Source: JAHZKN01 sp965250205
GTDB lineage: Bacteria > Pseudomonadota > Alphaproteobacteria > Rhizobiales > Hyphomicrobiaceae
DNA length: 64,000 nt
Assembly: GCA_965250205.1 (NCBI GenBank)
Contig: CBDFNK010000019.1
Coordinates: forward strand, 124,001 to 188,000
Direction of reading: 5' to 3'
Part shown: piece by piece, positions 1-7,243 of the stretch
How positions within the stretch are numbered: position 1 is the first letter of the stretch
How the letters are laid out: every line of letters begins with the position of its first letter
The notes under the pieces: model-generated
Databases searched by the model: none
Told to the model about the DNA's origin: nothing
The model's input: only the letters and a program-made list of their open reading frames with translations
Position numbers and translations under genes: made by a program

Positions 1-20
1 AACGTTGAACTTAGGTTCAA

Positions 21-254
21 TCAGTGGGCGTGCTCTAGGATCAACATCCGCAGCATCAGTTCAGGATCAATCGACGGGCGACCTGTGTGAGAGTAAAAGC
101 GGGCCAATTTGGAGCGCAGCCAGCCAAAATCCAGAACCGCATCGATCCTGCGCACCAAGTGATCAGCTGGAACCGCCTCATCAAGGCAGAAGTCGTAGAA
201 AAATTGCCGTTGATCTGCCTCTAGCAACCCCATCATCGCATCGTCCTCCTGCAA
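21..254 (-). pseudogene. Transposase N-terminal remnant (IS1182/IS5-like, DUF772)
   Basis: The 77-residue frame reads like the beginning of an IS1182-type DDE transposase. It has the 'FFYDFCLDEAVPADHLVRRID' style opening, then 'GRPSIDPELMLRMLI', which is the DUF772 signature. In intact members this runs on into a conserved 'VGYC..SERRLCEEV' region and the DDE catalytic core. Here the frame breaks straight after the LMLRMLI stretch and stops six residues later, so no catalytic residue is present. The piece is a decayed insertion sequence. The left window edge is 20 bp beyond the stop, so I cannot see whether more of the element lies outside. The family call is from recognised motifs and the truncation is directly visible. 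Confidence 0.75.
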
Positions 255-396
255 ATCAGTAGGAAAACGGAATCACGTTCTCAATCCTCAAGAAAGCAAG
301 AGTTTTGCAACAGAATTCCCTCATAAACGTCCGCTCTTGAGGTGCAATCACCTCAACGCAGGCCATCGTAATTTGTCGTAATATCACCAATAAATT

Positions 397-1389
397 CTAC
401 AACCGAGGCGACGGTGTTAGGTCAACAACAAGATGCAAGGAAACAGGCGATCCTTCAAAACGGTTTTTGACATTGAATTCTTGTAAAGCTTGGAAACGGA
501 GGGAGACCGCACTTTTATCAATTTGAAATTGATAATTTACAAAGCCTCCCATTGCAGTTGCCTGACCTTCAAAACCGCCAAGGTGCGCGCCAGATCCGCT
601 ATCAGGTGCCAACTGTTTGTAATGGTAACCCATTATGCCAAGCGAAAGTTGTGGCGAAAAATACTTGGAAATGGCCCATTCAACATGAAGCTCCGTGCCC
701 GAGCGATAGTTGGTGGCAGTATTCTCACCGTTTATCGTGATGCCAACGGCGCCTGAGATATCGACACCGGCCTCTGGGGAAATCCAAGACAACGCGCCGA
801 ACAGATCTACTGCAGGCCGGTTCAAAGATAGGTTTGAGAGTCTATCAGGATCGTAATCACCAATCGGAGCGACTACAGTCATGCCGGCGTTCCAATGGAA
901 CTTTTGATAGGCCCACCCTGCGAAAACTGAAATAAGTGGGTCGCCAACCCAGAATCCAGTTTCCTTGGTGTGGGTGCCAAGCGTATTTAAGGTAACGTCG
1001 ACCTCGCCAACAGGAAGTGTGGCAGAAAACCCAAGACGACCGCCAAGGATCTTAGTATCTGTGATCCAAACTGGCGACAGCATGTTGAAATCTGTTGCGA
1101 CATGGAGTTGTGCATCTGATGTGATGCCAGGCGCTAGACCTATTGGCCCTGAATAGTCGCCACGGTAATGGAACTGCTGAGAGGCAACATAGAAACCACT
1201 TGGTGGCAGATATCCGGCTGCCGGGCCCTTGCTTCCAAGCAGATAAACGCCAAACCCAGACTCAGCAGCGGGAAGGTCATGGCTTATAACCATACAGCTC
1301 AAGGTGCAGCCAATAACCCGCACGATGTTTTTATATACCAGGTGCAAAAAAGTACGCGGAAACACTTTGGTTAATGCCTTAAATTTCAT
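397..1389 (-). CDS. Outer-membrane protein, MetA-pathway-of-phenol-degradation-like (PF13557)
   Basis: This 330-residue protein begins with a basic stretch and a hydrophobic segment (about residues 20-40) that fits a long signal peptide ending near 'LPAAES'. The mature part has the pattern of the PF13557 family: an early 'PSGFYV' segment, alternating amphipathic beta strands and many Gly/aromatic residues, ending in strand-like segments. Family members are presumed outer-membrane beta-barrels found near aromatic-degradation genes, but their transport role is mostly inferred. No catabolic genes lie nearby. The next gene upstream, also leftward, is separated by about 150 bp, so it is probably monocistronic. 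The substrate is unknown. Confidence 0.7.
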   Translation of the reverse strand: MKFKALTKVFPRTFLHLVYKNIVRVIGCTLSCMVISHDLPAAESGFGVYLLGSKGPAAGYLPPSGFYVASQQFHYRGDYSGPIGLAPGITSDAQLHVATDFNMLSPVWITDTKILGGRLGFSATLPVGEVDVTLNTLGTHTKETGFWVGDPLISVFAGWAYQKFHWNAGMTVVAPIGDYDPDRLSNLSLNRPAVDLFGALSWISPEAGVDISGAVGITINGENTATNYRSGTELHVEWAISKYFSPQLSLGIMGYHYKQLAPDSGSGAHLGGFEGQATAMGGFVNYQFQIDKSAVSLRFQALQEFNVKNRFEGSPVSLHLVVDLTPSPRL

Positions 1390-1535
1390 CAGATATAGCG
1401 AGATAGTTTAGGTGGTCACGCACGTTGTTGCAAACATTCCTAGACAAGTATGTTTGAAATTCGTGCTACGTTGCACTTTGTCAACACAGGCCACATGCCC
1501 TACCTAACGACAGGGAAGGTTCGGGGTGAAAACGC

Positions 1536-2435
1536 TTAGTCAGTGTTGTCGGGCCTCAACATCGTTGCGCTCAACACAAAATCGATGCGATCGCCTTTGT
1601 ACGTGATCCAGTTCTCAACCTCCGATCTTACTGACCCATAATCCCAATCCAACCTATTGGTTGCCTGGATTGCATCAATCCAACCGACAAAAACCTGGCG
1701 TAAAGCGACCTCATTCCAAGTCTTGCGTTCATGTGATGAAACAATAGAGTCGGCGCGCACGACAGTCCAATCATCGCCAAATAGCTGCGCCAATCTTGTT
1801 AAATCCTGAGTTTGTGAACGTGAGGCACCTACAGCATGGGCTAATGTATCATAACCGTTCACAAGTTTATGAAATTCAGCGAGATCAGGATATGCCCCGC
1901 TGGCCTTAAGATTAGGTTCGATGACAATCAAACAACCTGTTGGATGAAGTAGCTGTTTGACAGACCGAAAAAAGCTGCCTGGATGATCAAGGTGCTGGAC
2001 GACAAAACGGAGAATAATAAAATCTACCCTTGGGGCATTTTGATCGCAGGCAATATCACGACATTCAAATTTTAGATTCTCATCTGAATGATTTTGTTCG
2101 GCAATAGCGATGAGCTCAGGGGACAGGTCAATTCCATTGTAAATCTTATTTGGAAACTGGCGGCTAAGTTCAGCAATATAATCGCCGTTTCCGCAGCCGA
2201 TGTCTGCGATTGAGTTTGAAGTGCACCATTGTGTAAGCTCAGCAAGATGGCTCACTTCGGCATTGGAAAATACCGCCACTTGTGCTGCAAGTAAGTGGTC
2301 CCAGAGCTTGCATCTGTCGTCAGCAAATGATTTGCTCATGAGCGACGGTTTGCGCAACTGAGATTGTCCTTGAGTGCGCGTTGCAGCGTTATCATGAAGC
2401 GGAAAATCGGTTGGATTGAACATTGAGCGCATCAT
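1536..2435 (-). CDS. Class I SAM-dependent methyltransferase
   Basis: The 299-residue protein has a Rossmann-type methyltransferase fold. SAM-binding motif I is 'IADIGCGNGDY' at about residues 97-107, followed by an acidic 'GIDLSPE' strand-2 end and a post-motif 'FIILRFVVQHLDHP' segment, as in the Methyltransf_25/12 group. The C-terminal half has no landmark I recognise, so the substrate is unknown. Start candidates are two adjacent ATGs at 2435/2432, ATG 2423 and ATG 2339, none with a strong ribosome-binding site. With the upstream starts, the gene overlaps the start of the divergent hydrolase by up to 13 bp. It could modify a small molecule processed by that hydrolase, but this is only inference from position. 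Confidence 0.8.
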   Translation of the reverse strand: MMRSMFNPTDFPLHDNAATRTQGQSQLRKPSLMSKSFADDRCKLWDHLLAAQVAVFSNAEVSHLAELTQWCTSNSIADIGCGNGDYIAELSRQFPNKIYNGIDLSPELIAIAEQNHSDENLKFECRDIACDQNAPRVDFIILRFVVQHLDHPGSFFRSVKQLLHPTGCLIVIEPNLKASGAYPDLAEFHKLVNGYDTLAHAVGASRSQTQDLTRLAQLFGDDWTVVRADSIVSSHERKTWNEVALRQVFVGWIDAIQATNRLDWDYGSVRSEVENWITYKGDRIDFVLSATMLRPDNTD

Positions 2436-3202
2436 TGGATGACACCTTTATCAGAACTGTTGGGACTGGGAAGAGCGTCCTCGTTTTTCATGGCGGCCCG
2501 GGGTTTGACCACGGTTACATGTTTCCTCATCTCTCAGCTCTAGCTTCTTGCCGTCGCCTCATTTTTTTTGATCAGTTCGGAATAGGTAAAACTCCTCGTC
2601 CAGAGAGTGCTTTGACATTTCAAGCGATTTGCTCGCACGCGGCACAGGTCATATCCAAATTTCAAACCAATAATTCTATAAGCGTCGTGGCCCACTCGTT
2701 TGGGGTCGCCGTACTGCTTGGCGCGTTGTCGATACTTCCTCAGATAAAAATCAGAGGACTACTTCTTAATGCGGTGCCAACAAACAAGAGCCGTTTTGAT
2801 CTGATGCGGATGGCTTTGTTTTCCAAAATGGGACCTCAGGTTGCCGAGAGTTTGGCAGACACATCATTGTCCATCATTCCACCCGATCAGCTATCATTTT
2901 TGTTGCAGTTTTATATTTCACCAAACAGCAAGCCGGACCTAGGTAATCTTAAGTTTGATTTTTCTTACTATACCCATGTCTATAACTCCTTAGAGAACTA
3001 CGATATCTCTGACCATCTTTGTTGCCTTTGTGATTGCGATTTAGTCTTGGGTGACGACGACTTTATTGATCCGCAGCTGATCAATGATGTAAGTAAGGCG
3101 TGCCGATCTACGGCATCGTTCGCGTCTGCGGGGCATTTTACGTTTGCTGAACAGCCCGAACAATTTCTTCAAAAGGCTTTCAGCGTATTGTCTATGGATT
3201 AG
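2423..3202 (+). CDS. Alpha/beta hydrolase (proline-iminopeptidase-like)
   Basis: The 259-residue protein shows the alpha/beta hydrolase landmarks: an HGGPG oxyanion motif at residues 23-27, a nucleophile elbow 'AHSFGV' with Ser92, an Asp cluster at 211-213 as the likely acid, and His238 in 'GHFTFAEQ' as the base. The HGGPG motif is typical of the proline iminopeptidase/S33 branch, but the protein is short (S33 peptidases are usually about 300 residues), so the reaction is not assigned. The start is a TTG at 2423, overlapping the start of the divergent methyltransferase gene. It converges on the small-protein gene at 3199, overlapping its end by 4 bp. Base composition is AT-rich compared with the housekeeping genes further right. 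Confidence 0.8.
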   Translation: MSASLDDTFIRTVGTGKSVLVFHGGPGFDHGYMFPHLSALASCRRLIFFDQFGIGKTPRPESALTFQAICSHAAQVISKFQTNNSISVVAHSFGVAVLLGALSILPQIKIRGLLLNAVPTNKSRFDLMRMALFSKMGPQVAESLADTSLSIIPPDQLSFLLQFYISPNSKPDLGNLKFDFSYYTHVYNSLENYDISDHLCCLCDCDLVLGDDDFIDPQLINDVSKACRSTASFASAGHFTFAEQPEQFLQKAFSVLSMD

Positions 3203-3417
3203 ATCCTCTTTCTTTCTTTCCTTTGCGCCGAAGCCATCGCCTCTACAATCTGAAAAATATCGTCACTCAACGTTGTTCTTTTACTTTCCATTAGCTCGCT
3301 CGCAATGAGCTGGGCGACTGTTTCAAGCCTTTCAGCCGCGAGCACGTGACCAAGCAAAGCCGCTTCTGTTTGTGCGTACAAAATCATACGTAATAGGGCG
3401 GCACTATCAAATCGCAT
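3199..3417 (-). CDS. Small helical hypothetical protein (72 aa)
   Basis: I chose the ATG at 3417 because it overlaps the end of the upstream cysteine-hydrolase gene (stop at 3407-3409), which indicates translational coupling. A longer in-frame extension to 3477 would lie wholly inside that gene. The 72-residue product is predicted to be almost all helix, rich in Ala, Leu and charged residues, with a basic C-terminus (RKERKRI), and has no signal peptide or membrane segment. I do not recognise a family. As third gene of the GNAT / cysteine-hydrolase / small-protein operon, it may be an accessory or partner protein, but that is inferred from position alone. Confidence 0.55.
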   Translation of the reverse strand: MRFDSAALLRMILYAQTEAALLGHVLAAERLETVAQLIASELMESKRTTLSDDIFQIVEAMASAQRKERKRI

Positions 3418-4030
3418 GGGCGCCCCCTGATACGAAGAGTGATTTGGTTTGAGCATCGAGATTCGAAAAATCTTCAAGAACGTGATCGGTTGTTTTTAAT
3501 TGCCCAAATATCGAAATCAGGAAACAGGCGTATTCATGTACTTCCGACTCTTTTTTTCCGTTGTGAGCGTGACTTGCAGAGGCGTCGTTAACAAACACAA
3601 ACCGGTGTTGGTTTTTCACACCGTCAACAATCGTTGCAAGACAGGAGACAGAACTTGTAAATCCAGCAATTATCACCTGTCCTTGGCCAACATCGTTCAT
3701 CATTCTGGAAAAGTCGGTTGACGAGTAACAAGATGGCGAATGGTGTTCAAACACCATGTCGGATTGGGTTGGTTGCAGCCCATCTATCCAGTCTGAGAAC
3801 GTGCTGTTGGGATTAAAGACGTTTCTATCTTGTGACCATTTCATGAATGCGATGGGAAATTTATGCTGACGTGCGCTTGTGAGTAGTCGCTTGCAGTTAT
3901 CAATAGCCGTGCTCGCCTGTTCGAGCCCTAACGGTCGGAGTTTGCACGTGTACTCTTTTTGTAAATCCACAAGGATAAGCGTAGGAATCTTTTTGAGTCC
4001 GGTGAAGGTATGAACATCCATGAGATTCAT
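3407..4030 (-). CDS. Isochorismatase-fold cysteine hydrolase
   Basis: This 207-residue protein has the isochorismatase-like fold: a 'LILVDLQKEY' strand with the catalytic Asp at residue 22, and an 'IIAGFTSSVSCLATI' segment with the nucleophilic Cys at 130, preceded by the usual cis-peptide region. The family's third catalytic residue, a Lys just before the F/YxxT..F segment, is not obvious. The equivalent stretch reads 'MVFEHHSPSCYSSTDF', with Glu/His there, so activity may be altered or use another lysine. Members hydrolyse isochorismate, nicotinamide, N-carbamoyl compounds and similar. The substrate here is unknown. The ATG overlaps the TGA of the upstream GNAT gene by 4 bp, so it belongs to the same operon. 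Confidence 0.8.
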   Translation of the reverse strand: MNLMDVHTFTGLKKIPTLILVDLQKEYTCKLRPLGLEQASTAIDNCKRLLTSARQHKFPIAFMKWSQDRNVFNPNSTFSDWIDGLQPTQSDMVFEHHSPSCYSSTDFSRMMNDVGQGQVIIAGFTSSVSCLATIVDGVKNQHRFVFVNDASASHAHNGKKESEVHEYACFLISIFGQLKTTDHVLEDFSNLDAQTKSLFVSGGAHAI

Positions 4031-5301
4031 GCGTGTGCCACCCCTTCAAAGGTTGTTGGGCGCGCATCTTCCCGGAAACTGCGGTGACGGGATACTTCTA
4101 AAATGCCCGGAACATCCCAAGCGCCTTCACGTCTCAATAAAACGTAGGCGTCAATTCCTATGCTTATTGACGATGATTGCTGCTCTAACTCAGCCTGCAT
4201 TTCGACGTATCTATAGTCAGAAAACACTAGGGTTTGATAATTACCTGGTATGGAAAATCCAACACCTGACCAGAATGGAACTTTATCGGCACGCGCGTGT
4301 ACGCAAATCTTTGCGTATCCTTTTGCCCGACAAAGGTCAGAAGCATAACGGACAAGTTCTTTTGCAAGTCCCATTCTACGAAATTCTGGGCGCACTGCCA
4401 GGCGCTCCAACTTTGTAAACTCGGAGAAGTATCGAATTCGCACGCATCCGGCCGGCTCATTGCCAATCCAACCAAGTATGTGCGTGCAAGAAAAGTCATT
4501 GCCGTCAAACTCTTCATCAAACGGACACGCCTCTTCACCGATATAGACTGCTGAACGCACCGCGATTGACTGGACAAGTTCGTTGATATCGTAGACGACG
4601 CTGACAGAAACCTCGGCTCGATTTACTTCTGGGGATTTTTTTTCGGCACTGTTCGTGGTGGCAACATGCCTTGCATGGAGAGTCTTGGCTGCTATCGCGG
4701 CACTACGATGGAAATGAAAAAAAGTAAGTCCAGAGGTTTCTGTAACGCCATCAAATCCAATTGCCTCCAGAAATTTCTTCCCTTCAGGGGTTGCAGCGCG
4801 CGCTATGAAATCCGTACCTCTGTAATTCGGCGACTGCAACTTATCCATGACAAGCTGAAGCGCGGGCGTCAGAACGCCGCGTGCGTGTAGGGCCCAGACA
4901 TATATCGCTGCAGGGGGTTGGTTCTGCGCCGCTATATATCGAGGATGCGGGCATCCCGGATCCAGCTCACCCGCAAGTAAGGCTCTTTGGCCGTTGGCAT
5001 TCAGCATGAGGAATGCGACGAACCCAACAGGATGGAGCCGTGTGCCATATTGTTGCGGCCGACGGCTGATCCCCCAAAAACTATCCGGATTTTGGGCTGC
5101 AATGTTAAGCACAGTCTCTTTCGACGCCTTTAGGGGAATGTCTATTTTGGCCCGGTCCAGGAGCCGACTGATCTCATCAGGGCTTGGTGTGAAGACTGTA
5201 AGCCTGTCACAGAACCGCTCCACCTCGAGGTGATCCAAATTCCGCACACCCCTCGCCGGAGCGGTGCATTGGAAGATATCGCTATGAATATGGGGCCCCA
5301 T
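4027..5301 (-). CDS. Tandem GNAT-family acyltransferase
   Basis: The 424-residue protein has a C-terminal GNAT domain at about residues 230-380. Motif A reads 'LERLAVRPEFRRMGLA', with the acetyl-CoA pyrophosphate loop at RRMGLA (308-313), followed by 'VPFWSGVGF', which resembles the GNAT motif B end. The N-terminal 210 residues also have a GNAT-like ending ('TPEGKKFLEAIGFDGV') but lack a clear CoA loop, which suggests a degenerate N-terminal GNAT domain. The substrate is unknown. It is the first gene of a three-gene leftward operon with 4-11 bp overlaps and is divergent from a LysR regulator across a 75-bp gap, so LysR control is likely. Confidence 0.75.
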   Translation of the reverse strand: MGPHIHSDIFQCTAPARGVRNLDHLEVERFCDRLTVFTPSPDEISRLLDRAKIDIPLKASKETVLNIAAQNPDSFWGISRRPQQYGTRLHPVGFVAFLMLNANGQRALLAGELDPGCPHPRYIAAQNQPPAAIYVWALHARGVLTPALQLVMDKLQSPNYRGTDFIARAATPEGKKFLEAIGFDGVTETSGLTFFHFHRSAAIAAKTLHARHVATTNSAEKKSPEVNRAEVSVSVVYDINELVQSIAVRSAVYIGEEACPFDEEFDGNDFSCTHILGWIGNEPAGCVRIRYFSEFTKLERLAVRPEFRRMGLAKELVRYASDLCRAKGYAKICVHARADKVPFWSGVGFSIPGNYQTLVFSDYRYVEMQAELEQQSSSISIGIDAYVLLRREGAWDVPGILEVSRHRSFREDARPTTFEGVAHA

Positions 5302-5376
5302 CGACCAAAAACCTTCACTTTTCTGTACAAACCCGCTATTTTAGAAATGAACGTAAGTTGAAAAGCAGCTGAAAAG

Positions 5377-6414
5377 ATGCCCAAAATTCGTAGTCAGCCC
5401 GTTCCATATTCGGAACATCCAGCGATCGACATCGCTGACAGGATCAATTGGGAAGATCTCAGGATTTTTTTGGTTGTCGGGCGACACAACAGTTTCCGAT
5501 CCGCAGCGGAAGAACTCGGTATCGCACTCAACACGGTTCGCCGCCATGTCGAGCGTTTGGAGCACGCCGCAAAATTTGCGGTTCTTGCCCGCCATCCCAA
5601 CGGCGTCTCTCTGACACGGGACGGACAGGATTTGTTTGCGCGTGCGCAAGCGATGGAAACGGCAGCGAAGGGCGTAAACCGCGCGGGCAATGATCGATCT
5701 GGCCATGACCTTGCCGGTCAGGTCCGCGTCTCTGTTACCGAAGGACTTGGCACATTTTGGCTGACACCGCAGCTGGTGTCCTTTCAACGCGCCAACCCAA
5801 AACTACTGCTTGAAGTAAACTGTACATTTCGTCAGCCCGATCTGGCGCGGATGGAGACGGATATCTCAATTCAACTTACGCAACCGAAAAACGCAGACTT
5901 AAAGATTGTTAAAATCGGGAGAATGCATGTCATGCCCTTTGCGTCTCCTGATTATATCAAGACCTTTGGCACACCCAAATCAATCGAAGATGTCCAAAAC
6001 CATAAAATTGTTGAACAACTTTCTCCACAACTTGATGTTACCGCGGTTGATCGTATTTTTCCCAGCAAAGACCGAATGGGATTCGTGGCATTTGCGACGA
6101 ACACAAGCACAACACACTTTTGGTGTGTCATTCGGGGGGCAGGAATTGGCATGTTGCCAACCTACTTGGCCCACCTTGGCGCGCGCATTGTTCCAATCGA
6201 TATCGGCATGGAAATTTCCCACGACATTTGGTTGGCGTATCACCCAGATAGCAAACGCAGACGCAGAGTTGCGCGTACGATTGAGTGCATTAGAGACTGC
6301 TTTGACTCCGATAGGTTCCCGTGGTTCAAAGATCACTTCATTCACCCGCGAGAGATTTGTAAATACGCGCATCTTGTCCCGACTAACGTAAAATTTGAGA
6401 GCTTGGTTGAATAA
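5377..6414 (+). CDS. LysR-family transcriptional regulator
   Basis: The 345-residue protein has an N-terminal winged helix-turn-helix at about residues 25-85 ('WEDLRIFLVVGRHNSFRSAA...' with the recognition helix near 'NTVRRHVERLE'). The LysR substrate-binding domain follows, beginning near residue 110 ('GQVRVSVTEGLG'). The C-terminus runs about 40 residues past the usual LysR end. The gene is divergently oriented from the GNAT operon with only 75 bp between starts, the classic arrangement of a LysR regulator and its target. The inducer is unknown. It most likely senses a substrate or product of the adjacent acyltransferase and cysteine hydrolase. Confidence 0.88.
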   Translation: MPKIRSQPVPYSEHPAIDIADRINWEDLRIFLVVGRHNSFRSAAEELGIALNTVRRHVERLEHAAKFAVLARHPNGVSLTRDGQDLFARAQAMETAAKGVNRAGNDRSGHDLAGQVRVSVTEGLGTFWLTPQLVSFQRANPKLLLEVNCTFRQPDLARMETDISIQLTQPKNADLKIVKIGRMHVMPFASPDYIKTFGTPKSIEDVQNHKIVEQLSPQLDVTAVDRIFPSKDRMGFVAFATNTSTTHFWCVIRGAGIGMLPTYLAHLGARIVPIDIGMEISHDIWLAYHPDSKRRRRVARTIECIRDCFDSDRFPWFKDHFIHPREICKYAHLVPTNVKFESLVE

Positions 6415-6578
6415 ATCAATTGATATCAGGGCGATTTTGCGCCGTTTGATTGACTGGATATGAAATCTACTCGCGTCAAATGAGTTCTGCCTGCTACACG
6501 GAATGCAATAACGCTGCAAAGCTTGGCAGCAATTACTGTTATTGATAATGCTGACATAGCCAGGAGCAAGGGCTCTCT

Positions 6579-6961
6579 TTGAACTTTGAACCCAACGAAC
6601 GGGTCTTCATACAAATTGACGGCCCTAATCTTTTCGCGACGGCACGCGCACTAGGTTTAAATTTGGATTTTCGCCGCATGCTGGCATTAATTTAAAAAAA
6701 TCGCATGTCATAAGGGCTATCTACTATACAGCGCTAACTGACGACTCAACATTACATCCGATGGCAGATTGGCTCGAATACAATGGTTTTACCGTTGCAA
6801 CGAAGCCCGCCCAAAAATACAAAGACGCATCGGGACAAAGGCGGATTAAGGGCAATATTGATATTGAGATTACCGTCGACGCGATGCGTCTTGCGCTTCT
6901 TAACGCAACGTTGGACCAATTCGGTGGGAGAGGATCGCAGCCCATCCCACTCAGCGTGTGA
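6579..6961 (+). pseudogene. NYN-domain (LabA/DUF88-like) protein, frameshifted and truncated
   Basis: Two reading frames together rebuild the first half of an alphaproteobacterial NYN-domain protein. Frame one (from a TTG at 6579) reads 'FIQIDGPNLFATARALG', the family's 'FIDGSNLYATARALG' opening with the first metal-binding Asp. It stops at TAA 6693-6695, in a TTTAAAAAAA run. One frame over, the sequence continues as 'RAIYYTALTDDS', 'ADWLEYNGFTVATKP' and 'RRIKGNIDIEITVDAM', all family landmarks. The frame shift therefore lies at about 6690-6700. After DAM the expected 'HIVLFSGDGDF' segment is missing, replaced by unrelated residues and a stop at 6961. NYN proteins are predicted RNases. This copy is decayed. 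Confidence 0.78.
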
Positions 6962-7243
6962 GGCGTCTCATCTGTGAGTGCTAGCAGGCCGTCTGAGATA
7001 AGAAAATATAATTGATAGAATAATAAAAATGAAGTTTGTCTTATGAAGTTTTCTGGTATGATTTTAAGTACTGAAAAAGCTCGGTTGATGTTGAGTAGGT
7101 ATTAGAAATATTCTGCAATATGCAGATACGCGCAACCAAGCGGTTTTTAAGCACAACAATTACGACAAGAAACCTAACGCCGCAGAGCTTTTTTCCACGA
7201 CAGGGAAGAACTTTGCCCGAAGCAATGGATGACCGGAAACAGT

